Shown here piece after piece: positions 45,011 through 57,130 of a stretch of DNA of 64,000 nucleotides. Each line of letters starts with the position of its first letter. The first letter of the stretch is position 1. The DNA lies in the NCBI GenBank assembly GCA_024734495.1, contig JALMQS010000068.1, positions 1,396,075 through 1,460,074 of the forward strand. Direction: 5' to 3'. The notes under the pieces were generated by a model, which did no database searches, was not told where the DNA came from, and was given only the letters and a program-made list of their open reading frames with translations. The translations under genes and the position numbers were made by a program. The DNA is from Forficula auricularia (Eukaryota; Arthropoda; Insecta; Dermaptera; Forficulidae).

Positions 45011-45109
45011 ATAGAATGCACTGAATCAGTGTATACTGCCCAACAGGAATATTTAACCATTAGATACGTCCTCCATCGTGTCTCACTGAAACAAGTGAAA
45101 TGAAGTAAT

Positions 45110-48100
45110 GGGAAATAATTTGATAGTTAAGAACACCCCAATAGAACCATAAGAATCCGAACTGATGAGAAAAACACTCTAAAACATATTGTTTTAACTG
45201 TTTGTTTGATTCTATAGTGTCTGATATAAATTGGAAGAATAACCAAATTTATTTTAAAATTAACTTTGTATATTATTATGAAAATCAAACCCAATAGCAA
45301 AAATGATTAATGTCCATTCGAGTCCAGACCAAAGATTCTACAGACCACATGACATTGAGCCTTTCACTGTCCTATGAATACATCCTTTCCAGATAAAGAT
45401 TATTTATATAACCTACAGGAATACAACCTGCGGATTCTTCAAAATACAAAACACTCTTCATATTATCAGCATCAAAACAATGATATTAACTTTGCTAAGG
45501 CTCTATAATTACCCAATATCATTCAATATGAGCAAAATGGATGCACCAGACCAATCTCTCACATTCGTCCTCCGCTTGGCAGCTGTCTCCTTAATTATCC
45601 ATGCCTTGATAATCCCAAGTCTACAGAAGACAGAACAGTCAAGGGGCATGCGGCCTGCACAAGATAAGAGGTGCCCAGCATTCCTGGCAACCCCAGCCAT
45701 CGCATCAAGTGAATCCAATGGCTTCACCAACCTGCAGGCAGATGCAAAAGCACGCACACCCTACAGAAACACAAGAACAAGAGACTAGCATGTCCAAATG
45801 CCTGATCTGATCAATGTACCAACTCTTCAACAAAGACTTTGTTCATTATAGAGACCAGCCCATCCAGCAACGCATCCCAACAGTGATTCAATAGAAAGAA
45901 CTGGATCAGAAGCCAGACACTCCACCTGCTTTGCTCAACTATTGGATGGATTCTACATTATTGCAAGGCTTGCCAATCTATACATAGTGATAGATCTGAT
46001 GGAACGGTCATAATGTAAGGCAATTTTCAATGCATCTGGTGTGCATTTCTGAACTTCTAGCACACGGATTTTAAAAGTACAGGTAATAAGAAGATCTACC
46101 ACATTTTCAAAGAGGTATAAAAACAAAAATAACTGAAAAGAATATATTTGAAAATAAACATAAAATATATTTTTTTAATGACAAACACATTGAAAAAAAG
46201 GGGAGTCTGCAAAATTGACCTTTCTGGGATCAAATCCAACCAAATTAAACATATTCTGGGACAAAAAGACTAGAATGCAAACTAAACATTCAAAATGCTA
46301 GCAATTGTGCTTAGCATTTGTTCTTTGATCATCAACCAATGAAGATATTCTGTGGAATTTCCAAGGCTTAGAAATTCTAAAATTCATCAAAATGGTAGAA
46401 AGGGTCAAAATTGAAAATTCTACTCTCTGATCCAACTATATATTCAAAATTAATAGTTTTTGCAATTTCTAGCCTTTCTGAGATCCATAGAATATGTGGT
46501 TCAAAATTGGTTGAGTTTGTTCAAAAGGGCTAGAAATTTTATCCCCTTTATTCAGATAATGGGAGTTTCAAAAAATGGTTATCAAAAAATTAAAAAACAT
46601 ATCAGTTTTTTTCAAAGTAATTTTTCATTTTATATCTTCACAACAGAACATGATTCCAAAAATGAGTCATGATGTTAATATTTAAATGATCAGTAAACAG
46701 AATGAAAATTTATGAATTATATACTCTGCTACAAGTTCTAATAATGGTCTACTTCCCAGTTCATAAATTAACATATTGTTAGTAGTTTGGCCCAGTAACA
46801 CAAGTAACTACTATACTGTCAGAACATAAAGACAGATATAATAAAGTTATATCCAAGATTTGACATATGCTAGGAGATGAAATAGGGTACGGAATAAAAC
46901 ACCATTCTATCAATGCTTATTCATTATAGAACAATTGTACAGAAATCATACCCACATACCCACACGGATATATCTAAAGGAATAAATATGTTCTGCTCAG
47001 ACAAAACTGAATTATACTGAGACATGCTTCCAAAACAGCCAAATTTAGGTCAGTACATAGGTGCATAGATATAACTAAGACCACCTGAGAATGTTAAGAA
47101 AGAGTTTTTTAATTTCATTCATTTCAAGAATGCATCAGAAGGATTGATTTATCATTTCTGATCAATTTTGTTTGTTGTTTCATTTTTGCTGCCTTATCTT
47201 TTATGTCTTAATTTTGTTAATGGTTAAATTAGAGCTGAATTGAAAGAATAGCTCCTGCATCTGGAACTTCATCCTAATATCAATCCTATGAGGTTAAATT
47301 CCATTTTATTTCATGAAGAATACACATAGTCAGAAGTTCACATCAACTTGATCCAAATTTTTAATGGTAAACATTAAAACATGTTCCACACATGGCCAAT
47401 AGAAGTAACCAAACCTGAGCCACACACAAATAACAAGACCATGCCCACCTATAATAATTCAACAAAGTGCCTACACAACACAAAAATTAAAATTAATTTG
47501 CATGTTTACATGTATATGAAAACTATTTCATCCAGAGCTATAAAATTGATCTAAACTAATTGCAAGCCCTTCTGAAACAAGCTGTATAAACTGTGTCTCA
47601 AAACAAGTGTTAGTCACCCCTGTGACCTAGGACACATAGATGAAATCCTAAAACACCACACTGATGAGCAGGACAACCATGCTGCTAGCAAAGTTTTCAG
47701 AATTGACGAGAGAAGAGCAACAAGAGAAAATCCAGTGCCTAAAGGTCACCCATCTTGAAAGAAGAGGTAACCTACATTGGTATCACAGAGCCCAAAATTG
47801 TAAAAGAGAGTCCAAACAGCCGGTTATAAACTAAAGACAAAATGTTACAGCCCAGCATCGGCAAAGGCAGGAGGCAGAGCTGGCTAAAGTGCTAACTATC
47901 TATATCCATCGACAGAGAAGGTAGGTGAGAAACACAAATGAGCAAAATCCAAAACCACAAGTAGCTAACTTTGTCACCATCAGAATATTTTTCAGAGACA
48001 AAGAGTTTGAACAACCCCACAATTTCAAAAAGACTATAGAGATTTCTTAGAAAAAATACAAATGTTCACCACAACCTCTATTATTCACCCAAAGATATCT

Positions 48101-50500
48101 AATTAACATTCATTCATAAAATTGATATAAACTATTCTGAAAATCAATTTAAGAACAGAACAGATATAGACAAATTTCAGAGACAATCATGCCTTCCTCA
48201 ATGGGATTATACAGAACTGAAGGTAGTACAAGGGAACAAGGACATGAGAAAAGAACATAGTCAACATCACATTGTCTAAGAATTGACCAGCATCATGGAT
48301 ATATAAAAGAGCCTATATCCATAGTAATGTCAAGCCAATATTCATTGACTATTCCCAAATCTACAACCTGAATTTTTATACGTTAATACCAGCTTTCTAT
48401 AATCCTTGATGTATATGTAAATTGGGTTGAGTTTATATCCCATATGTGAATACAGTTTATCCTCCCTTGTAGGTTTTGGGAATGCAGAAGGGAAACAAAC
48501 ACATGTTCCAACTTTTATCGGCAATAAAATTTACAGCCTGAGTGAATAGTTTGTTATTGATAATTTTCTTATCGTGCTCCTTGAACTCCTTTAAAATAAA
48601 ATATCAAAATGTTGAGATGGAGAAAGGTAAAGGGAAAATAGAAGACAATTGTAGCTCATAATAAAAGTCAGTTGCTTACTGAATCGTGATAAACTTAAAC
48701 CACATTTTAAAATGATACAGACATGTACACAGATAGCAAAAATTCTTTATGATAAAGCTGCTCATCTCAATGAACAAAAACAAAAACTACAGACTAAGCA
48801 GAGCAAAACTATCTTAGATAGATGCCTACAAGCAACATGAAGTTGAATCCACCCCTTTGAATCAAGCCTGATGTTATTGCTGATAGCTTTTTATCCTACA
48901 AAAATGCAAAACAGCACCCAGCCCTTCATATAGATAATGGTAACTCTCAATTGAAAATAGACAAAGAATGGATCCAGAGAAAAATAATTATCTTAAAAAA
49001 AGATTTAGTTGTTTCATATAAATTTTTAAATATTAACTTAAAATATAATTTCCTTCTTCTCTTAGGACAGTTCCCATCTAGTGACTCATTTTTCAAATCC
49101 GATTTTACAAAAAGTTTTTCACTTGGGTTAAATTTTGAAATGTTCTGCTATGTTTCAGAGACTTAAAGAGGTGTTAATCGGTGCTAAATCAGGTGATAAT
49201 ACGGATGACTAAAAACTTCCCAGTTTAACTCACGATTTTTTTCGCGGATGATCGTTGCTTTATGGGGGCTTGCTTTATCGTAGAGAAGGATTATTTGTTT
49301 TCGAGTGATTAAAGCTAGTCGTTTTTCTTAAGTTTCTCCATCAATCGATTACCACCTCTTTATGTCTATACCTATGTATAAAATATTGATTCAAATAATA
49401 TTTATTAGAATACCTAATTTGTATGTACATGTTGCAGGTATTTGGGCAGGAAGGTGTAAATCCTGTCCAAATACCTGCAAAACGTACTGGATTAATTAAA
49501 TAATATGGATGCTGTGGACTTTAATTTAGAATAATTTTCGTAAAAATTAAATTTTATGTCCCTTTCAAAATGGAATAGTTTTGTATGATGGGGACCCTTT
49601 GTGATATATTATCACCTGATGAATAGTGAAAAAATATATTTTTTCCAAATTTCTTAAAGAAATTATATTGTTTCTATTCAATAAAATACTCATTGAAATA
49701 AAAGTATTATTTTCGCGACCATTAAATTTTATTAAGATAATTTTTTGATTAAATTGAAAAATATTTACAAATACATATTATTTTAATTCGTATTTTATAT
49801 AGAGATGAAAAAATAGAATTTTGTTAAAAAATTTCAAAAAAATTAAATTTTTTGTCTTTTTGTCTTCTTTGTTTTTGGATAAGATTTTTTCAAATTGTCA
49901 CTTATTTAACAAAATAAGCTAATGGAAAACAAAGCCCAAAAGAAGAAAACTTCCTAAACGATGAAAAGTAATTTCCCCAACGCAACCCCTGGGCCAACTT
50001 CAAACATGGCCATAAGCAGCAGGGGGGGTTAAAGTGTACCTCCCCACACCCGAAATGTTGAAATGTTGAGAAAAACATCGAAATTTTAAACGATATAAAT
50101 AAACGTTCAATAAAAAATTAGTAATAAAAAATACTCTCATAAAAATCAATTGTCGGTCGCAAATTCAAAAATTTAAAATTTCTAAATTGATCAGATTAAG
50201 TACAGCAAATTGATGTTAGATGGTATTAATGGCAATCATTTGTGGAAGGCTAGTTATTATTAAATACATTTTATAGACCTTGTTTCGCTTATGATACAGA
50301 CCACCATTGTAGTAACTTTAATCAAGTCCTGTTTTACTTTTTAAACGAAACCTTAAAAATTGGTTAACTAATTGATTTCGATTTTTGCTTAATCGTAATA
50401 ATATTTTCAGAAATAATTTTTAGTTAAAATGTTAGATTTAATTGCTTTGGGAAGAATGGCTAATTTAATTATTTAACATGTTTTCTATCTTCCTGGGAAA
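45110..50500. other. non-coding DNA, no gene seen
   Basis: No recognisable gene, transposon terminus or RNA gene. Frames (102 codons at 45480-45788, 71 at 48951-49166) have no domain. From about 49.2 kb the texture returns to the AT-run-rich type of the left half. At 49434-49480 the words gcaggtatttgggcagg and cctgtccaaatacctgc form a short hairpin. Confidence 0.45.
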
Positions 50501-50519
50501 AAAGAGAACTAATTTTGCA

Positions 50520-51160
50520 CAAGTGCCGCTTAATTAACACTGTCCATAATTATAGTGTTTTTTCTGGTTTTTGTTTTTTTCTCAGCGGGTCCCCTAGAAT
50601 GATTTATAAGAGCAATTTTGTTGTTTTTAATACCAGTTCGGTAAACAGTCAGAGTGGACGGGGAGAAATCTATCCCAGAGGGTGATATTTTATTTTCGGA
50701 AGAATATAATTATTTTTTCATTAGCCCGTGGCTTGCTTTGTGGCTAATGGCGCTGCGGCAAGGTGCGAGTTGATTGAATCTCCTCCTCGAAAGGGAGGGC
50801 CATGTGGCCCTAAATTTCTTTTCTTAAGGGTGGCTCTGGTCCTTCACAAGGGTGCATTAGCCGCTATCAGGCTCAAGCGACTGAAGGGCCTCGAGGGCAG
50901 TCGAGTGGGGGAATAGAGCACGCGACAGCCAAAAGAACACCGGCAAGATGTTCCTGATAAGGCCAGGCTTTGTCTACAAGAGATGATTAGAAAATGGGAA
51001 ATTAAGACACTTCAAAACGACCTCTTGTTAAGCAAACATGCGAGGTTGTTTTGCTGTTAAAGATATTCGGTCGTTTTATATCTTTTCGGGAAGGGAAAAA
51101 CAAGGAAGGCCAAAATAAGTCAATTAAGGGTTTTAAAGTTTATCACAAGGCGCGATAAGC
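50520..51160. other. GC-richer island with homeodomain-like sites, candidate enhancer
   Basis: Begins with taattaac- and ataattat-type words, then a GC-rich core (ggctaatggcgctgcggcaa, ctcgagggcagtcgagtggg) and mixed-complexity sequence to about 51160. A 62-codon frame (50728-50916) has no domain. Its size and complexity make it a good candidate for a conserved regulatory element; not proven. Confidence 0.35.
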
Positions 51161-51328
51161 AATACAAATCACATTCATTCATTCAAGATCCTATATTAAT
51201 CTAGGACCAGAGTGAACACATTTTAAAGTGACCCCATACGCTGATACTCATTTTCATGAAGGATTTTTCCAAAAGAAAAGATCCTAAAAAGTTCATTTTG
51301 AAGCCAAATTGTATATTTTTAAATCGGT

Positions 51329-51445
51329 GATCTGATTGAGACTGATGAAGAGGGCAAAGCTCTCGAAACTATAATCTCGTTATAAATAAAAATTATAATT
51401 CTAGCAGAAGACACACTCTTTTATTGTCTCCTTCAAGATCTGATT
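51329..51445 (+). mobile_element. minimal 99-bp hammerhead-family insertion with 9-bp TSD
   Basis: GATCTGATT at 51329-51337 and 51437-51445 brackets an insert of 99 bp. The insert starts at GAGACTGATGA, a few bases 5' of the hammerhead-like core, and runs through ataattctagcagaagacac to gtctccttcaa. It is a single, non-palindromic unit, so it shows the direction of the repeat: ribozyme-like core first, then the tail arm. The 5' end lies almost exactly at the core. Confidence 0.8.
51342..51376 (+). ncRNA. hammerhead ribozyme-like core
   Basis: CTGATGA (51342-51348), an extra A, stem II GAGGGC-AAA-GCTCTC (one G-U pair, stem kept), GAAAC (51365-51369), TATA, ATC (51374-51376). The expected GTC triplet is ATC here, which still satisfies NUH but loses the C-G closing pair of stem III. 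Possibly less active than the copies at 7987 and 22225. Confidence 0.5.
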
Positions 51446-51449
51446 AGAT

Positions 51450-52160
51450 TTTGAAATTTCCAGCTTCCCAACTTCTCAAGTCGGTTTTTAATTGTTTCAT
51501 ATTTAAAGTCAATGTACGAACGAAGATTAGAGAATAAAATCAAAACGTCGACTTATGTAGAGTGTTTTATTTCTACCTTGCCCGCTTGAATCTGAACTTT
51601 TTCTTTACAGCCATTTACTTCTCATCAATATATTGATTTTCAAGTTTTTTTTTAAAATATTATAAAAATATTTCCGCTTAATTGTTTCGTTTATTTTTCC
51701 CCCTTTTAAATAACTTTAGGGCTTAGAATATACATACCTATATGTAAGTATATAAAGTAATTAGAACGTCCGGAATTTAAAACTTAATTCTGGGAAAGAT
51801 AGACAGGTGAAATTTTTTATTCTTATTTATAGATATTCACATCAAAGTATAGGATAAATCGATGGCTGAACTGCTATTGGAATTAGGTGTAGGTATACAT
51901 CTTTGGAATTATGTGGAATTATTTTAGTATTTAAAGTAGTGGGATTTTTCGGAAATATTTGGAAATGAAAGCGGAAGTGGAAGTAGGTGTACAAGATATT
52001 AGGTCGCGGTTCACTCCTCGGGATAAATAGAAAATCTGAGAATTTTATAGTCTAATGGTGAATATTGGGAATGAACATTTCTTAGAAAAGTAGGTTCTAA
52101 GTTAAAGTCTTGCGATGTACTCACCAATAATAGTAATATTATGTATAATATTTATTTCGC
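51450..52160. other. AT-rich spacer, no gene seen
   Basis: Nothing recognisable. Confidence 0.5.
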
Positions 52161-52164
52161 GAGC

Positions 52165-52237
52165 TTTTGCAGGCCACCCTATAGGCTGGGGTTTGTGCAG
52201 GTGCACCACATACACCTACTCCCTAGTTACGACACTG
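52165..52237 (-). mobile_element. hAT-type terminal fragment
   Basis: On the minus strand it begins CAGTGTCGTAACTAGGGAGT and continues gtgcacctgcacaaacccc. CAGTGGCGTAACTAGG-like ends are common among hAT elements. The opposite end was not found. Confidence 0.35.
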
Positions 52238-52910
52238 CTTATGTCTCAGCCACAAGTGAGACAAAACCACAGAAGTAGCAGGTTCAAATGGAAATGACGT
52301 GCTGAACTCGACATCATACCAAACTATATGTATAGGTATCTTTTATATGAGAAAACATATCTCGCAAATGTCTTGTCTAACTTTTCGATTTTTCTTTATA
52401 GCCTCTCATATGGATGTATTCACCTGCAGAAGAAAAAATAAGAAATTTGCCCAAGTAGGTGGCTGAAGGGTTCACGTCCCCTGCTCATAATTTCCTCGAT
52501 GTCTTTTTTCCTTTCTCAGTCAGTAATATATTCATCTCTAAAACTACACTTTTATTTATCTCTATTAGAAGTCAGGGTGATGCTTAAATAATGCCCAAAA
52601 AATGTCAGGGGAGAATGCCCCATAGTTTTCAGATGCAATCATCATGACCCCGCTCTGTCCAGATATTTTCTCATCGTTTTGACCCTTTCAAAGGCTTCTC
52701 CATTCATCTGCCCTTGGCCAACGGCCATTTTTTTATTTGTTCTTAAAATAATAATAATATTAAATTGGTTTTCGTAATTCGTGAAATTATTTCGGAAAGT
52801 TTTTAAATGAGTTTTAATTATTTTCTCTTTAAGGCAAGAGTGTCTAGCCTGTTAACTTACATACAATACTATCAGAGCAGCTATCACTCATATAAGTATG
52901 CTCCGGTGTT

Positions 52911-53145
52911 CGTGATAATATTGTGGTTTCGGTAGGCATAGTTTACCAAATAAAAATCAGATAAATCAAATTGTAATCGAATGAGAAATCTCACTAATTA
53001 TTTCAGATACCAATTGATTACTCTTTATACATATATTTATATATATTTAATTGTTTCAGCGACTTTCTAAAAATAATTTTACTTGTTCAATTGTATGTCC
53101 GCTGTTTTAATTTCCGATTTCTCATGAAACACATTAATCCCCTAT
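52911..53145 (+). repeat. direct repeat unit A
   Basis: Runs from cgtgataatattgtggtttc to cacattaatcccctatct and is repeated with few differences at 53455-53697. The offset between copies is about 544 bases. Confidence 0.8.
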
Positions 53146-53454
53146 CTATAAATTTCAAAATGTGCTAATAAATTGTGATGTGATAGATGTTTTTAGAATC
53201 CAATTTCTATTGTACCAATTTGGTGATAGAATTAGAATATTACTCAATTACAAACAATTTTTCATTTGTTATGCTCTATATATTTTGAAATTGATTAATC
53301 CAAATTTGAAGTTGAAAAAGATATAGAATGACGAGTCTCTTATTAAATATAAGAAATGTAGTAGCTAGACATAACATGCATTCAAATTGAAAAATATGAC
53401 CGATTATTAAATTATATCTGAGATTCAGAGACAGTATACGTACGTATAAGTATT

Positions 53455-53697
53455 CGTGATAATATTGTGGTTTCGGTAGGCATAGTTTACCAAATAAAAA
53501 TCAGATAAATCAAATTGTAATCGAATGAGAAATCTCACTAATTATTTCTAGATACCAATCGATTACTCTTTATATATTTATATATATTTAATTGATTCAG
53601 TGCAACTTTAAAAATATTTTATCGCGTAATTCAATTGTTCAATTGAATGTCCGTTATTTTGATTTCCGATTTCTCACGAAACACATTAATCCCCTAG
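53455..53697 (+). repeat. direct repeat unit B
   Basis: Second copy of 52911-53145: same start (cgtgataatattgtggtttc) and end (cacattaatcccctagct), with small indels in the second half. The preceding tataagtat is also shared. A local duplication or the two ends of one element. Confidence 0.8.
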
Positions 53698-53877
53698 CTC
53701 CTCAAAGAAGCGTCCAAACGTAGAAATAGGAACGCTTCCAAATAATAAGCGTAATTTCTTTGGGCGTAGAGTAGAGAAGATACGACTTGCGATCGATTCG
53801 GCCAGATTGCCTTCTTCCCATTCAGAATTGATACCTTCTGAACCCGACGCGGCAGAAGGATTTTCGTTAATAATCAC
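53686..53877 (-). other. 63-codon acidic frame, unrecognised
   Basis: Starts MIINENPSAASGSEGINSEW and has an acidic N-terminal part, somewhat like the N-termini of piggyBac-type transposases, but nothing diagnostic. It directly abuts direct repeat unit B. Could be the remnant of a transposase that the two repeats once flanked. Low confidence. Confidence 0.15.
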
Positions 53878-54292
53878 ATTTAAAAAAATAAAAAAAAAAA
53901 GAGTGAACGTGAAGAAGATATTCGATTGATGTAAATATTTAGATTAACATCGAATGTATTACTAATTCAAAATGAATGAGTCCAAATAAATGAATCAGGA
54001 AAATAAATTTGCATAATGGTGTTAAATGCTTCTTATTTTGAAAAAAAGAACTAAAAGCAAAGAAAACGATCTAGTATTGATTCATAATCAAAAGTGAAAA
54101 TTTTCAAAACTAATTATTATTATTATTGTCTGCAAATTTTGGTGATTTAGCAATTTTGTCCACGGTTATTAGTTTTGACTCAAACACAACGGTGGCTCTA
54201 TTTATTTCCAAACTAATTTTGAAATTACAAACTTTATTAGTTTAGTACCTATCCATTAGTAATGAAGCTGTTGAAGCTTTTATTTTTGTGAT

Positions 54293-54535
54293 TAATTTGA
54301 TTAAAATTTGAATTTTTATTTAAATCACACACGAACAAATAATACAATATAACTACGACGTTTCGATCGACTTATTCCTGTGATCGTTCTCAAGTATGAT
54401 CACCCACTCCGAGTATAGAGAATAAGCAAAATAAGTCAATCGAAACGTCGTAGTTATATTGTATTATTTGTTCGTGTTCAATAAATAATTATAATTAATT
54501 ATGTGTGATTTAAATAAAAATTCAAATTTTAATAA
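54293..54535. mobile_element. palindromic element with hammerhead-like motif, second class
   Basis: The left arm (attaaaatttgaatttttat, cacacgaacaaataatacaa, tataactacgacgtttcgat) returns inverted on the right (atcgaaacgtcgtagttata and so on). On the minus strand the left arm reads GATC-loop-GATC-GAAAC-GTC (54385-54357), preceded by TTGAGAA. This resembles a hammerhead layout with a degraded CTGANGA box. No target duplication found. Confidence 0.6.
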
Positions 54536-54619
54536 TTGTAGTATCCATTTATTTTATCTCACTTTTCCTTTTTCAAAGTCATAGTTTCATAGCAAAATTC
54601 CATTATATATTTAGAACAC

Positions 54620-54821
54620 GCTGCAATGGTCCTGTGGATTGGAACCAGCATCTATTTTTAACTAATCAACTGAATTCTTGTTTTTATCTCATCATTGGCG
54701 TCTCAATTGCGGCGAACAATTAATCATCAACACAAGGCCGACACCTTGTAAGTTACTGGGAAAGCATAGCAAATGACCAACGAGTAACAACAATATAGTA
54801 AGAGCATTGACTCTGAGCAAG
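54620..54821 (+). repeat. dispersed direct repeat, copy 1
   Basis: Shares with 58787-58985 the ordered words gtcctgtggatt, tctcatcatt, aattaatcatcaa, gggaaagcatag, and agagcattgactc. Divergence is moderate, about as expected for an old repeat. Confidence 0.65.
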
Positions 54822-54829
54822 CTCCATAG

Positions 54830-57130
54830 CTGCGATCAGACTGACAGTGTCATGAGAGAGAGTGAGCACGTCAATTCGCCATCAGCGTGACTCTGAACAC
54901 ACTTGCAATTACTCGCACATTCAAGTTCCGAGTCAAACATTGTCATGACGAGAGAGCGAGCGAGCATCCACTGTCAGTCAAGCAGCTCAGGATATATCTA
55001 CACAAACACGGCAATAACGCGAGAAACCGCAAGTCATACGGCATGACAGCGAGTGAGGCGAACTGACGAAGGCACATTCTGCAATTATTGCCAATGCCAC
55101 AGAGCCAAAGTGCCGCAACTTCTCCTGATACAGACATATACGTTCTGCGTTCCTTTTCATCATCGAGTAACCTTCGGGTCATCTGACGCCCAGTATTAAT
55201 GGTACACGTTCATCGCTAGCTGAGCTTCAGGACTTCCGTGCATACAAGGTGGCGCATGGCCGCCGATATATGGCGACGAGCCGCACTGAGACCCCGAGAA
55301 GCGGCACCTTCGAAGTCGGCGCTCAAACCCATTGTAGTATATATTATTCTCACCGGCCGTTCTGCGGCAGCGACTGAAGTCTATCAATAATCCTGCTGGA
55401 CCCGGAACGAGTTTGCCGTGTGCTGACACTCTTCTACCTCACTCAACTAATTCGCCACTGAACTACAGGACATAAAACTATATCATTGTCTATTACAACC
55501 AGCTGGTCAGTAGAACTTTATTTATAGTAATAGTACCAGGAAGCCCATTTCCCTACATCCTGCTACGCATCGCCTCAAATTTCATTCTCTCCATTTCAGG
55601 GACGTGCCACTTGGATCAGTCACTGAGGAGACACACTCTACACCCATTAACAAATAGCGAAGCAGTATAAATTTGACAATGCACAGTAATGAAACAAAGC
55701 CCAACTGCTGGCACAGATAAGTTACATTCACCCCCCCTGCCCCCTTAATAACCCCTCACCCTCGTCTGTGGTGCCTGTAAGGCTGGGATTCCCCAGTACA
55801 GCAAGTTATCATCTACCCCCCCTTGCCTCCCTAATAACCCCCACCCCTCGTGTGGTGTGCGTCAGGCTGGGATTGGACAGGCCGCAAAAGAAGCCGGTAC
55901 TCTATCAGATCCAGGTGACAATCCCTATTCATCTTCAGCAGACCTCACTTCATCTCACAACCATTTCCTGCGATGCAGACACACTGAGCACATTTGAAAA
56001 TACCTGCGTGCAACCCAGAGACTAGCAGGTTCCCTCGTTTGAAAAAAAAAAGAAGAAGAGATTGTTATATTGAAGAAAATTTTACAAAAAAAATGACTCT
56101 ATATTTATATTTGCCTGAGTGCTGAAATAAGTAAATAACCAAGGGCCATTGACACTTCCACCTAACTATAATGACCAATTCAAATATTGAGCCACTTGTT
56201 GCCTCTTGCTTTTTCTTCTTTCGAGCCTTATTACCTGATGAAATCGGACGTACAGGGGACACTTTCTGAAGCTCGCTGGACCGACGGCGGGCAACCGGGG
56301 ACTGCATCCTCGAGACCTGACTCACTCCGGCCAACTCGGAAACATGAATGATCACAATATGATTCATTTTCCCACAGCCGAAAAGAGCATATGGACGCAT
56401 TGGAACAGAGCAAAGCACAGGTAAAGAAAAGGCCACCCCCAACCCCTTCCACACCCTCAAGAGCTGAACCTGCCCCCCTCAATAATAATGATTACAAATG
56501 CAATTGCTCAGGCAGCTGCTTAGCGAAGATGGAAAATGTGGCCATATACTGGCGAATATGAATCGCGGATTCGATACTCTGATCTCAGCAATTTTAGAAA
56601 TATAAATAAGGCACATCGGAAAGGGATTCGCTGATGGATGGTGCGTTTGATAGACAGAAAAAACTCACGGCAAAATTGATACCAAAGTTGATGTAGGAAA
56701 CAACAAGCTCGATGAGATCAGATGGTCGATTTTAATCGATCATCCCAGCAGAGAATGAAGATGTAGAAACCGCCCTCCCAACCATTCAAACCCCTCCATT
56801 GAAATTTCAATTTGCAAACAAAGGTATCCACAGCCGAATTCACAGAAACCACACAAGAACTCTACAATTCACATCCCTTTAAGAATGCCAAGTATGCTAC
56901 AGTCCCTTCATAGAGCCCACCACCGAATTAAAGTCAGAAACGTTATCTACCCGTCACAGAGACACAATGAAATCAACTATCAGTCAACAAATCATTAAAA
57001 TTCCATCCCTCACAGCCCCCAATAAAGGGAAACATACAACCCGTCATGAATAATCAAGAAATTATTTAGAAATTCAGTCCCCACCGCCCTTAGTTAAAAT
57101 AAATACAAATCCCCTAACTCGAAATCACCC
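54830..57130. other. GC-richer, C-biased non-coding region
   Basis: G+C is visibly higher than the window average, with many C-runs on the + strand and several overlapping short frames (55196-55429, 55768-56025, 56065-56460) on both strands. None has a recognised domain. A possible 60-codon plus frame near 56372-56566 contains CNCSGSC, which may be chance. Confidence 0.3.
55720..55882 (+). repeat. two-copy tandem repeat, ~84-bp period
   Basis: agttacattcacccccc...ctcgtctgtggtgcctgtaa-ggctgggatt is followed by agttatcatctacccccc...cctcgtgtggtgtgcgtca-ggctgggatt. Two units with moderate divergence. Confidence 0.65.

Noticed and set aside
56372..56566. Possible zinc-binding CNCSGSC fragment
   Set aside because: A single short frame with one Cys cluster and no second ligand pair; could be chance in a C-rich region.
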